From Clostridium paridis (lineage in GTDB: Bacteria > Bacillota > Clostridia > Clostridiales > Clostridiaceae): a stretch of DNA of 64,000 nt. A program made the position numbers and the translations under genes. Location: the NCBI RefSeq assembly GCF_016765615.1, contig NZ_JAESWA010000023.1, positions 186,001-250,000 on the forward strand. The letters are read 5' to 3'. The notes under the pieces are model-generated. The model was given only the letters and a program-made list of their open reading frames with translations, was not told the DNA's origin and ran no database searches. Of the stretch, positions 35,555-43,528 are shown one piece after another (position 1 is the first letter of the stretch; each line of letters starts with the position of its first letter).

Positions 35555-35564
35555 GGGGACAGAG
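35555..35564 (+). repeat. Intergenic GGGGACAGAG word
   Basis: Exact copy of the ten-base word found also before the RAYT gene and inside the Nudix gene. It stands in an otherwise A/T-rich gap between divergent ppaC and the Ca2+ ATPase gene. Confidence 0.75.
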
Positions 35565-35646
35565 GAATCAATATTATAAAAAGACAAGAATTTTTAAAAT
35601 TAGCAATTTTATTTATAAGATTTTATATTTAAAAATTTTTCATAAT

Positions 35647-35670
35647 TAATATATGTATACACATATATTA
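35647..35670. promoter_or_regulatory. Inverted repeat upstream of the P-type ATPase
   Basis: TAATATATGT (35647-35656) and ACATATATTA (35661-35670) are perfect inverted arms separated by ATAC, 31 bases before the GTG start. Could be an operator or the hairpin at the 5' end of the transcript; A/T-rich, so chance is not excluded. Confidence 0.4.
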
Positions 35671-35701
35671 AGTTAAAGGCAATATTAAAGGAGGAGCATA
35701 A

Positions 35702-38245
35702 GTGATTGAAGAAAAAGAGCTCTTATTAGGATTAACTAATAAAGAAGCAGAGTTTAGAATGAAAAAGTTTGGACCCAATGAATTAACTAAGGGAAAAAAG
35801 AAATCGCCATTTATGGTTTTTATATCTCAATTTAATGATTTAATGATTTGGGTATTATTAGCATCAACAGTAATATCTTGTTTCATGGGTGATACTGCAG
35901 ATGCCATAACAATTATTATAATTGTGCTTATAAATGGAATTTTGGGATTTATTCAGGAATATAGAACAGAAAAATCACTAGATGCATTAAAAAGTTTAGC
36001 AGCACCAACTTGTAAGGTAATAAGGGATGGAAATATGAGAGTCATAAATGCAATAAATTTGACAGTTGGTGATTGGGTTGATTTAGAAGCTGGGGACAGA
36101 GTGCCAGCAGATGGTATATTAGTTGATGGAAATGGACTAACAGTGGATGAGTCTTTATTAACCGGAGAGTCAGTCGGGGTAAATAAAGATACAAGAGACA
36201 AGCATGGAAATGTATATATGGGTACAACTGTACTAAAAGGTAAAGGTTTAATGAAAGTTTCAACTATAGGTATGGGGACAGAGATGGGAAAAATAGCAGG
36301 ACTCCTTCAAAATATAGAGGAGGAAAAATCTCCATTAAAGGACAGACTTGAGTCATTAGGAAAAGTATTAGTATTCTTATGTTTAGGCATATGCGCAATT
36401 GTAACAGTAGTAGGTGTAGCTAGAGGGAATAACCTAGGAGATATGTTCTTATTGGGGGTAAGCCTAGCTGTAGCAGCTATTCCAGAGGGACTTCCTGCCA
36501 TTGTTACCGTTTCTTTAGCACTTGGTGTATCACGTATGTTAAAACGAAATGCGTTAGTTAGAAAACTACCAGCTGTTGAAACATTGGGTTGCACTTCAGT
36601 AATTTGCTCAGATAAAACAGGAACATTAACTCAAAATTCAATGACTGTCAAAGAAATATATATTGATAATAAAATATACAATTTAGATAAAGGAGAAAAG
36701 GTAAGAAATGAGGTATTTATTAAAACATTAATATATTGTAATGATTGTAATTATAATTTAAGTGAGAAAAATATTGATAAAGCTTTGCATGGAGATCCAA
36801 CCGAAACAGCATTAGTTAAAGCTTTTTTTAAAGACGTACAATTATTAAAGACATTTATTAGCAATAAGAGAAGAGTATTTGAAGTACCTTTTGATTCAAA
36901 CAGAAAGATGATGTCAGTAATTATTAGGGAAAATGGAAAGGAAACTTGTTACACTAAAGGGGCTCCAGAAAAAGTTTTAGATAAATGTAGCTATATAGTT
37001 GAGGATGGAAGAATAAAGCCACTAACTTCAACAAAGAAAAAAGCAATATTAAATTGTGTTGATAGTATGTCCAATAGGGCTTTGAGATGTCTAGCAGCTG
37101 CATATAAAGATGGATTTTTAGAAAAAAATGATGGCTTGGAAAAAGGGTTAATATTTATTGGAATAGTTGGAAGTATAGACCCTCCAAGAGAAGAAGCTAG
37201 AGATGCGGTATTACAATGTAAGCTTGCAGGAATAAAACCTGTTATGATTACTGGTGATCATAAAAATACAGCTTTTGCAATAGCTAAGGCATTAAGCATT
37301 TGTAATTCAAGTGATAGTGTATTAACTGGTGATGATATAGAGGCTTTGAGTGATAGGGAATTGGAGAGAGAAGTAGAAAAGGCAAGGGTATTCGCGAGAG
37401 TAAACCCTAACCATAAATTAAGAATAGTAAAAGCCTTCAAAAAAAGAGGTAATATAGTAGCAATGACTGGTGATGGGGTAAATGATGCTCCTGCAATAAA
37501 AGAAGCAGATATAGGAATTTCAATGGGAATTTCGGGGACAGACGTAACAAAAGAAGCATCTTCAATGATATTAATGGATGACAACTTTACTACAATTGTA
37601 GCTGCAGTAGAAGAGGGGAGAGTTATTTATGATAATATAAGAAAGTTTATAAGGTATCTATTGTCATGTAACTTAGGAGAGGTATTAACAATGTTCCTTG
37701 CTTCAATTTTTTATATGCCAAACCCACTAACACCAATACAAATCTTATTTGTAAATCTCGCAACAGATGGTTTGCCAGCAATTGCATTAGGAGTAGATCC
37801 TCCAGATAAAGATATAATGTCTCAGAAACCTAGGGATAAAAAAGAAAGTATATTTGCAAGAGGACTTACTGAGAAAATTATGGTGAGAGGAACACTTATA
37901 GGTATATGTACATTGATGTCTTTTATAATTGGACAATACTTAGGCTTTGATTTGAAAACCTGTAGAACAATAGCATTGTGTACTTTGGTAATGTCACAAT
38001 TAATTCATGTATTTGAATGCAGATCAGAAAGACATTCAATATTCGAAATCAAACTATTTACTAATCCTTATTTGTTGGGTGCGGTTCTAATTTCGATATC
38101 TATGATAATGTGTATATTGTATATTCCATTTTTTAGAGATGTTTTTCAAACACAAGCTTTAAGCCTAATGAATTGGGGAATAGTTATATTCTTCTCAGGA
38201 ATAATTGCAACTATAAATTCAATTTATTTATATATTAAAAGGTAG
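35702..38245 (+). CDS. P-type Ca2+-translocating ATPase (PacL/YloB-like, type IIA/B)
   Basis: 847 aa with all catalytic signatures: LLTGESVGV (actuator), AAIPEGLPAIVTVSLALG (M4), CSDKTGTLTQNSM (phosphorylated Asp), YTKGAPEKVL, MITGDHKNTA, and MTGDGVNDAPA. M6 has NLATDGLPAIALG, the N-x-x-T-D calcium-site pattern. Ten membrane helices with a standard cation ATPase C-terminus. Starts at GTG with an AAGGAGGAG site. It contains two GGGGACAGAG words (36092, 36274) plus a near copy at 37534; these fall in native family motifs (GDRVPADG, GTEMGKIA, GTDV), so they need not be insertions. Confidence 0.94.
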   Translation: MIEEKELLLGLTNKEAEFRMKKFGPNELTKGKKKSPFMVFISQFNDLMIWVLLASTVISCFMGDTADAITIIIIVLINGILGFIQEYRTEKSLDALKSLAAPTCKVIRDGNMRVINAINLTVGDWVDLEAGDRVPADGILVDGNGLTVDESLLTGESVGVNKDTRDKHGNVYMGTTVLKGKGLMKVSTIGMGTEMGKIAGLLQNIEEEKSPLKDRLESLGKVLVFLCLGICAIVTVVGVARGNNLGDMFLLGVSLAVAAIPEGLPAIVTVSLALGVSRMLKRNALVRKLPAVETLGCTSVICSDKTGTLTQNSMTVKEIYIDNKIYNLDKGEKVRNEVFIKTLIYCNDCNYNLSEKNIDKALHGDPTETALVKAFFKDVQLLKTFISNKRRVFEVPFDSNRKMMSVIIRENGKETCYTKGAPEKVLDKCSYIVEDGRIKPLTSTKKKAILNCVDSMSNRALRCLAAAYKDGFLEKNDGLEKGLIFIGIVGSIDPPREEARDAVLQCKLAGIKPVMITGDHKNTAFAIAKALSICNSSDSVLTGDDIEALSDRELEREVEKARVFARVNPNHKLRIVKAFKKRGNIVAMTGDGVNDAPAIKEADIGISMGISGTDVTKEASSMILMDDNFTTIVAAVEEGRVIYDNIRKFIRYLLSCNLGEVLTMFLASIFYMPNPLTPIQILFVNLATDGLPAIALGVDPPDKDIMSQKPRDKKESIFARGLTEKIMVRGTLIGICTLMSFIIGQYLGFDLKTCRTIALCTLVMSQLIHVFECRSERHSIFEIKLFTNPYLLGAVLISISMIMCILYIPFFRDVFQTQALSLMNWGIVIFFSGIIATINSIYLYIKR

Positions 38246-38268
38246 AACAAATTAGAATGAAATCTTAG

Positions 38269-38303
38269 GGGGACAGAGGGAGAAAAAGTAATAAAACAAA
38301 AAT
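38269..38303 (+). repeat. GGGGACAGAG element before the RAYT gene
   Basis: GGGGACAGAG (38269-38278) followed by a tail containing AAAAGTAAT and AAACAAAAA. The copy in the Nudix gene at 44870 has the same tail with the same spacing and a few changes, so the repeated unit is about 35 bases, not just the ten-base core. Confidence 0.7.
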
Positions 38304-38322
38304 TTAATATAGATCGATGTAT

Positions 38323-38382
38323 ATCACCATTCATTAATGACAATAATCACAAATATTAGAAGTTAATTTAATGGATGGTGAT
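38323..38382 (+). promoter_or_regulatory. Hairpin covering the RAYT ribosome site
   Basis: ATCACCATTCATTAA (38323-38337) pairs with TTAATGGATGGTGAT (38368-38382) over 15 positions with one G-U, loop 30 bases. The right arm contains the only purine-rich ribosome-site candidate (GGATGGTG) for the GTG at 38388. Sequestration of the ribosome site by a 5' hairpin is known for IS200 tnpA. Confidence 0.7.
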
Positions 38383-38387
38383 TTTTT

Positions 38388-39308
38388 GTGGCTAGAACAT
38401 CTAGAATTAAGAGAAAACATGGAATATATCATATTATGGTTAAAAGTATACCAGAGTTGAAATTATACAATGATAACGAGGATAAAGATAAATATCTTAA
38501 AATTATAAAAGAAAAGCAGGTGTTATTTGGGTTCAAAATTTATGCATTCTGTATTATGAGTAATCATGGACATTTTATAATAGACTCAAATGGGGCAGAT
38601 ATTTCTGAAATAATGCAGTCTATAAATTCGAAATATGCATTTTATTTCAATAGAAAATATAAAAGAAATGGGCATCTTTTTCTAGATAGATTTAAAAGTA
38701 AATTAATTAATAATGATAGATATTTGTACTTATTGTCACTATATATACACAGTAATCCTAAGGATATTAATATATATAGAAATTCATTAGAAAATTATTA
38801 TTATTCTAGTTTATCAAACTATTTTTATGGAAAGAAAGATAAATATAATATTGTTGACACAAGTAGAATATTGTTTTTATTTTCAAATAATATTAAAACT
38901 CCAAGGAAAAGTTATAAATTAGCCATTGAAAACTACACTAAGATGAAATATCAGGATATTGATTTTAAAAATGATATAAATAAGGAAATAGTTGAGTTAA
39001 AGAATAATAAAAGCAATGGTAGAGATTTAAAACACTCCATAGATAAAATAACTAATTATCTAAGTGAAAAATTTATGATAGATAAATCACTTATGAATTT
39101 AAAATATAATAATGAAGTAAATATTGTAAAATCTTTTTTGTTTCTTTTTATGAGGTGTTTTTGCAAAATGAAGGTAAGAGAAATATATGATATTTACAAT
39201 AATCATTCAATAAATACAATATACAAGCTAAGTAATTCAGGAGTTGCTCTTATGCTTAAGAATCCCAATTACACATATATAATGGATGAATATTTATCAG
39301 TTATATAA
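38388..39308 (+). CDS. REP-associated tyrosine transposase (RAYT, Y1/IS200-like family)
   Basis: 306 aa. HUH-type Y1 core: RKHGIYHIMVKSI at the start, the metal-binding NHGH near residue 60 (CIMSNHGHFII), and YIHSNPKD near residue 120 where the catalytic tyrosine lies. The C-terminal third (residues 180-306) is an extra helical domain. RAYT proteins act on single-stranded REP-type repeats and are usually single copy with no flanking IS ends, as here. Starts at GTG within a hairpin-controlled leader. Low G+C and codon use are similar to neighbours, so long residence is likely. Confidence 0.85.
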   Translation: MARTSRIKRKHGIYHIMVKSIPELKLYNDNEDKDKYLKIIKEKQVLFGFKIYAFCIMSNHGHFIIDSNGADISEIMQSINSKYAFYFNRKYKRNGHLFLDRFKSKLINNDRYLYLLSLYIHSNPKDINIYRNSLENYYYSSLSNYFYGKKDKYNIVDTSRILFLFSNNIKTPRKSYKLAIENYTKMKYQDIDFKNDINKEIVELKNNKSNGRDLKHSIDKITNYLSEKFMIDKSLMNLKYNNEVNIVKSFLFLFMRCFCKMKVREIYDIYNNHSINTIYKLSNSGVALMLKNPNYTYIMDEYLSVI

Positions 39309-39326
39309 AATGATTAATCATTTTTT
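39307..39326 (+). terminator. Possible weak terminator of the RAYT gene
   Basis: AAAATGA and TCATTTT around TTAA, continued by further T residues, starting in the RAYT stop codon. A/T-only pairs mostly, so weak. Confidence 0.4.
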
Positions 39327-39403
39327 ATAGCTAAAACCATTTTAAATAATCAAGTAGCTGTGATAACTTTTATATTAGGTGGCGCCAAATTGGGCTGTAA
39401 TTG

Positions 39404-39699
39404 ATGGAATTAGCTGATTTATTAGGTTATGAAAAAGCACAAATTGTAGATGTGAATAATTGAGATACATTTGAAACATAAATAATATAAATAAAGCCTG
39501 GGACAGAGAAAGTAAAAATTTCTTCCTAAATGGAGCAGCAACTCGTATAATTAAAGAGAACTACAAGATTATTTTAATGGCATACTGTGAAATGGATAAA
39601 GAAGAAGTGAAAACTCATAAACCAAAGGTAGTAGTTCTGGAAGCGGGAAATAATATTAGTTTAGTAACAAGTTATGAAAAGAATGAGGAATCTCCATAA
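39404..39699 (+). pseudogene. Remnant of a small gene split around a GGGACAGAG word
   Basis: Fragment 1 (39404-39463) encodes MELADLLGYEKAQIVDVNN and then a stop. Fragment 2 (in another frame, ending TAA 39697-39699) encodes NGAATRIIKENYKIILMAYC, then a charged stretch and VVVLEAGNNISLVTSYEK. Both look like real protein, no ribosome site serves fragment 2, and GGGACAGAG (39500-39508) lies between them. I do not recognise the parent family. The rest of the 460-base gap holds nothing else I can support. Confidence 0.5.
39500..39508 (+). repeat. GGGACAGAG element within the gene remnant
   Basis: Core GGGACAGAG followed by AAAGTAAAAA, which resembles the AAAGTAAT tail of the copies at 38269 and 44870 after loss of a few bases. 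Confidence 0.55.
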
Positions 39700-39755
39700 C
39701 TTTCCATATGATGTCGTGAAATGAATGGGATTATAAAATAATAATGTAAAGGTTT

Positions 39756-39790
39756 AATGGATATCAATATTTTATTGATATCCATTTTTT
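39756..39790 (+). terminator. Plus-strand terminator overlapping the mocR end
   Basis: AATGGATATCAATA (39756-39769) and TATTGATATCCATT (39773-39786), perfect 14-base arms, three-base loop, T-run on the plus strand to 39790. It includes the stop codon of the minus-strand mocR gene, whose own direction has no T-run. Confidence 0.8.
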
Positions 39791-41115
39791 AATAGAGTTA
39801 TAATTTCATCCATTCCTGTAATAATTTCATTGGTATTAGGCTTTGCTACACTTAATCTTATACCTTTTTTATAGGTCGAATTTGATAAAAAGTAAGGTCG
39901 ACCTTTGGCAATTTTTATGCCTCTGTCCCCCAATTTCTTAGCAAATAAATCCTCATTTATATACTCAGGAAGAAATATGTAAGAATAAAATCCCCAGGTT
40001 GGCTTAGTGAAAGATATATTTAAGTTTGATAGTTCACCCATCTTTTCTTTTAGAAGGTTAAGTCTAATTTTATGCTCTGTCTTTATCGACTTTATATGTT
40101 TTGATAAAAGATTACTTTTAAGATAAATCTCTAGTGTAGCTTGAGACACTAATGAAGGAGCAAAATAAGAGTAATAATATGAATAATTTGCATGCAACTT
40201 GAAATCATCGATTAAATGATCAGGTACTACAGTTAGACCAAGTTTTATCCATGGAATTATCTTGGTGAAACTTTTTAAATATATAAAGTTATGATGATCT
40301 CCGTATGAATATATTGGATCATACTTAGAATCAAACTCAATATCACCAAAATAGTCATCTTCAACTATATAAACATTATATTTTTTAGCTAAATCTGCAA
40401 TTGCTAATCTTTGAGATTTTGAATACCTTGTGCCTAGGGGATTATGATTCCTCGGTATAGTATAGAAAAATTTAATATCACCATATTTGAAGATATGTTC
40501 AAGTTCATTTAAATCAATACCATACTCGTTACGCTCAATTCCTATTGGCTTTATACCAGAGTTTTCTAAGAATGAGATAAAGTATCTGTAAGTAGGATTT
40601 TCTACTAAAATATTTTTTTTATCATTTGGAAAAGGCATATTCGTTAATATACTTAAAATTTGCTGTATTCCAAGATTAATAAATATATTATCAACTGATG
40701 TAAAAACTTGAAATTTTGCAAGATAGCTTGGTAATAAGTGTCTTAAAGAATCAATACCATAAACATCAGGATCAATAGGTTGATTTGCATAGATATCTAC
40801 AGCTCTGTTAAGACAATGTTTTAAATCTGGAGTTAGAATTTTACCTATATTGGGATTACCAGTAGAGAAATCTATAAATGTATTTGGCATTGATATAGGT
40901 GTGATATGCTCCTCAACAACATAATATCCGCTTTGGGGGACGGAGTAAATTAAATGACTATTCTTTAACGATTCATAAGCTTTAATAACTGTTGATTTAC
41001 TACAGTTATAAGCTAGAGATAAGTCTCTAACAGAAGGCAATTTCTTTGAGGTTTTATATTTTTTACCGTTAATATCATTTTTTATATCATAAATGATTTG
41101 TTCATACTTTGTCAT
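39772..41115 (-). CDS. MocR-type regulator (GntR HTH fused to aminotransferase fold)
   Basis: 447 aa. Residues 10-70 form a GntR winged helix (KKLPSVRDLSLAYNCSKSTV); the remainder is a fold-type I PLP domain with PRNHNPLGTRYS, VEDDYFGDIEFD and YLKSFTKI, where Lys would hold PLP. MocR proteins sense PLP or amino compounds and usually regulate an adjacent divergent gene. It is divergent from the GH4 glucosidase gene with a perfect operator-like palindrome on its own promoter. One GGGGACAGAG at 39921-39930 (minus) encodes GDRG. ATG with GGAGGG site. Confidence 0.9.
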   Translation of the reverse strand: MTKYEQIIYDIKNDINGKKYKTSKKLPSVRDLSLAYNCSKSTVIKAYESLKNSHLIYSVPQSGYYVVEEHITPISMPNTFIDFSTGNPNIGKILTPDLKHCLNRAVDIYANQPIDPDVYGIDSLRHLLPSYLAKFQVFTSVDNIFINLGIQQILSILTNMPFPNDKKNILVENPTYRYFISFLENSGIKPIGIERNEYGIDLNELEHIFKYGDIKFFYTIPRNHNPLGTRYSKSQRLAIADLAKKYNVYIVEDDYFGDIEFDSKYDPIYSYGDHHNFIYLKSFTKIIPWIKLGLTVVPDHLIDDFKLHANYSYYYSYFAPSLVSQATLEIYLKSNLLSKHIKSIKTEHKIRLNLLKEKMGELSNLNISFTKPTWGFYSYIFLPEYINEDLFAKKLGDRGIKIAKGRPYFLSNSTYKKGIRLSVAKPNTNEIITGMDEIITLLKNGYQ

Positions 41116-41127
41116 AGATAACCCTCC

Positions 41128-41147
41128 AAACTGTACTGGTACAGTTT
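41128..41147. promoter_or_regulatory. Operator-like palindrome for the MocR regulator
   Basis: AAACTGTAC (41128-41136), TG, GTACAGTTT (41139-41147): perfect nine-base arms. It overlaps the expected transcription start of mocR, one base from its -10 box, so autorepression is the simplest reading. Confidence 0.75.
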
Positions 41148-41148
41148 A

Positions 41149-41178
41149 ATTATATCTCAATTGAATAATCGATTTCAA
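41149..41178 (-). promoter_or_regulatory. SigA-type promoter of mocR
   Basis: Minus strand TTGAAA (plus 41173-41178), 18-base spacer, TATAAT (plus 41149-41154). Confidence 0.75.
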
Positions 41179-41243
41179 TGATATAACATTAATCTATAGA
41201 CGAAATAAATATAATTTTCTGTAACTAAAAGGAGGAATAATTT

Positions 41244-42557
41244 ATGGATGGATTAAAGATAGTTACTATCGGTGGAGGCTCAAGTTATACACCGGAATTA
41301 GTTGAAGGCTTTATCAAAAGACATAAGGAATTACCAGTTAGAGAACTATGGTTAGTTGATATTGAAGCTGGAAAACATAAGCTTGAAGTAGTTGGGGATT
41401 TAGCTAAAAGAATGGTTAAAAAAGCTGGAGTACCTATGGAGATACACACAACTCTAGATCGAAGAGAAGCTTTAAAAGGAGCAGATTTTGTTACTACTCA
41501 ATTAAGAGTTGGACTTTTAGATGCAAGAATTAAAGATGAAAGAATACCATTAAGTCATGGAGTAATTGGACAAGAAACAAATGGCGCAGGGGGAATGTTT
41601 AAAGCATTTAGAACAATTCCTGTAATATTAGATATAGATAAAGATATGGCTGAACTTTGCCCAGATGCTTGGTTAATTAATTTTACAAATCCTGCTGGAA
41701 TTGTAACAGAAGCATTACTTAGACATGGAAGAAATAAAAAAGTAATCGGATTATGCAATGTTCCAATTGGAATGGAAATGGCAGTAGCTAAAATGTGTAA
41801 TGTAGAGCATGAAAGAGTTAGAATGGATTTCGCAGGTTTAAATCATATGGTTTATGGTTTAAATATATATGTAGATGGAAAAAGAGTAAATGAAGAAATA
41901 ATTCAAACAATTAGTGAAGGAAAGGTAGACGGGATAGTAAAAAATATAAAAGACTTCGAGTGGACACCTGAATTTATCAAAGCATTAGGCGTTATGCCTT
42001 GTCCATATCATAAGTATTATTATCAAAGCAAAAATATGCTTGAGGATGAATTAAAGGAATTTGCAAAAGGAGAAACAAGAGCAGAAGTAGTAAAGAGATT
42101 AGAAGAGGATTTATTTAAGCTTTATGATGATCCAAATCTTGATATTAAACCACCTCAATTAGAAAAAAGAGGAGGAGCATATTATAGTGATGCTGCATGT
42201 AGATTAATTAATTCTATATATAATGATAAAAAGGATATCCAAGCTGTAAATACAATAAATAATGGAGCAATTGCAGACTTACCAGCTGAATCAGCTGTAG
42301 AAATAAGTTGTATCATCACAAAGGATGGTCCTAAACCAATAAATATAGGAAAATTACCTGTACAAATTAATGGATTAATTCAGCAAATTAAGAGTTTTGA
42401 AAGGACAGTAGTTGAAGCAGCAATATCTGGGGATTATAACTTAGCATTGTTAGCATTAACAATTAATCCATTGGTAGCGGATGAGAAAATGGCTAAGATT
42501 CTTTTAGATGAGTTATTAGAAGCACATAAAGAATATCTACCTCAATTCAATAAATAA
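41244..42557 (+). CDS. GH4-family 6-phospho-beta-glucosidase
   Basis: 437 aa. N-terminal NAD-binding IVTIGGGSSYTPELVEGF, then QLRVGLLDARIKDERIPL, GVIGQETNGAGGMFKAFRTI, INFTNPAGIVTEAL and VIGLCNVPIGMEM, the NAD+/Mn2+-dependent glycoside hydrolase family 4 pattern. The subfamily motif CNVPIG with a preceding NPAG is that of 6-phospho-beta-glucosidases such as LicH/CelF. It hydrolyses PTS-imported phospho-disaccharides. No PTS genes are next to it. AAGGAGGA site and divergent mocR suggest control by that regulator. Confidence 0.92.
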   Translation: MDGLKIVTIGGGSSYTPELVEGFIKRHKELPVRELWLVDIEAGKHKLEVVGDLAKRMVKKAGVPMEIHTTLDRREALKGADFVTTQLRVGLLDARIKDERIPLSHGVIGQETNGAGGMFKAFRTIPVILDIDKDMAELCPDAWLINFTNPAGIVTEALLRHGRNKKVIGLCNVPIGMEMAVAKMCNVEHERVRMDFAGLNHMVYGLNIYVDGKRVNEEIIQTISEGKVDGIVKNIKDFEWTPEFIKALGVMPCPYHKYYYQSKNMLEDELKEFAKGETRAEVVKRLEEDLFKLYDDPNLDIKPPQLEKRGGAYYSDAACRLINSIYNDKKDIQAVNTINNGAIADLPAESAVEISCIITKDGPKPINIGKLPVQINGLIQQIKSFERTVVEAAISGDYNLALLALTINPLVADEKMAKILLDELLEAHKEYLPQFNK

Positions 42558-42570
42558 TTTTCAGTCAGTA

Positions 42571-42609
42571 AAAAAACATCTCATGAAGTTAAAACATGAG
42601 ATGTTTTTT
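42571..42609 (+). terminator. Terminator of the GH4 gene
   Basis: AAAAAACATCTCATG (42571-42585) and CATGAGATGTTTTTT (42595-42609), perfect 15-base arms, nine-base loop. It is T-rich on both strands and also serves the convergent gene at 42628. Confidence 0.93.
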
Positions 42610-42627
42610 GTTTAAGCTTAAGAAGCG

Positions 42628-43041
42628 TTATCCCCTCATTCTTGGAGTTGGTTGCTTCATTTTTTTTAGTTGAGAATGGTCAATAGGAACTAAATCCACT
42701 TTTGTTGTTAAATTGATTAGGTTCATTATAGTAATTAATTCTGAACCATCTTTTCCTTTTTCACCTTTTAGGCCCATAACAATAACCTTATGACCTTGAT
42801 TAACTTGAATAAAGTCAGGTCTCTTGAACCAACGACCTTTTGTATAACTACATTTGATAACCATTTTACTAGTGTCTGGTTTTACTATTATTGTGGCAGT
42901 TATTTTGTGGAAAATCCATAGAATGGTTTTTTCCTCTATTTTAGTGGATAGAATATTTCCTTGGAATTGAGTCATTCTATCACCATACTTCTTTATGTAG
43001 TTATCAGTATAGTACTTTTGCATTTTTTCTTTAAAACCCAT
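42628..43041 (-). CDS. Conserved hypothetical small soluble protein
   Basis: 137 aa from ATG 43041 (MGFKEKMQKYYTDNYIKKYG), which has GCAAAGGAG ahead of it; the longer frame to 43122 adds a hydrophobic stretch without a ribosome site. The body is basic and beta-rich (IEEKTILWIFHKITATIIVK, TKGRWFKRPDF, VIVMGLKGEKGKDGSE). I do not recognise a family. Single-gene unit with its own promoter, convergent with the GH4 gene. Confidence 0.75.
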   Translation of the reverse strand: MGFKEKMQKYYTDNYIKKYGDRMTQFQGNILSTKIEEKTILWIFHKITATIIVKPDTSKMVIKCSYTKGRWFKRPDFIQVNQGHKVIVMGLKGEKGKDGSELITIMNLINLTTKVDLVPIDHSQLKKMKQPTPRMRG

Positions 43042-43080
43042 AAATATAGCTCCTTTGCAATAAACATTATTATGAAATCT

Positions 43081-43108
43081 ATTATATAAACATAAAATAA
43101 CAATGTAA
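43081..43108 (-). promoter_or_regulatory. SigA-type promoter of the gene at 42628-43041
   Basis: Minus strand TTACAT (plus 43103-43108), 16-base spacer, TATAAT (plus 43081-43086). The 43109-43301 gap beyond it is A/T-rich and holds only a weak TTGATA-type -35 before the HypC-like gene. Confidence 0.65.
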
Positions 43109-43301
43109 TTATAACATAACACAATTGTTAATAAAATAGTAAAAATATATTTATATCTAGTATTTTCATTTTCACAAAATGATACTTAAATTAATGATTT
43201 ATTAACAAAATAATTCATTTGATTTAAAAACATTGATAAAAAGTGGATTTTATATATGCGAATATGATAAAATATTATTATTAGGTTTAGGAGGGGGTTA
43301 A

Positions 43302-43517
43302 ATGGGAATTACAATACCACTTAAAGTGATTGAGATTAAGGGTAATGAAGCAGTGGGTGAAATTAACGGAATGAGAAAAAATGTTAGAATAGATTTTATT
43401 GATTCATTAGAAGAAGGAGATTATATATTAATTAATTCAGGAGTAGCATTAAACAAAGTATCAAAGAAAGATGCTTTGGAAATAAAAGAGTACATGGACA
43501 GTATGTCAAAGCTTTAA
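43302..43517 (+). CDS. HypC/HupF-like protein lacking the N-terminal cysteine
   Basis: 71 aa. The fold and spacing match HypC: IPLKVIEIKGNEAVGEINGM, a VRIDFIDSLEEGDYILINSG core, then a short helix. Canonical HypC starts MCLAIP, and Cys2 holds the iron-cyanide-carbonyl group. Here it starts MGITIP, with Gly at position 2. Ribosome site AGGAGGGGG confirms this start. It pairs with a HypD-like gene 11 bases downstream. No other hyp gene or hydrogenase is near, so a role other than [NiFe] hydrogenase maturation is likely. Confidence 0.8.
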   Translation: MGITIPLKVIEIKGNEAVGEINGMRKNVRIDFIDSLEEGDYILINSGVALNKVSKKDALEIKEYMDSMSKL

Positions 43518-43528
43518 AGGAGAATTGA

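Noticed and set aside
36092-37543. Treating the three GGGGACAGA words in the Ca2+ ATPase gene as inserted repeats
   Set aside because: They encode family-conserved motifs (GDRVPADG, GTEMGKIA, GTDV), so they are native sequence with matching codon choice.
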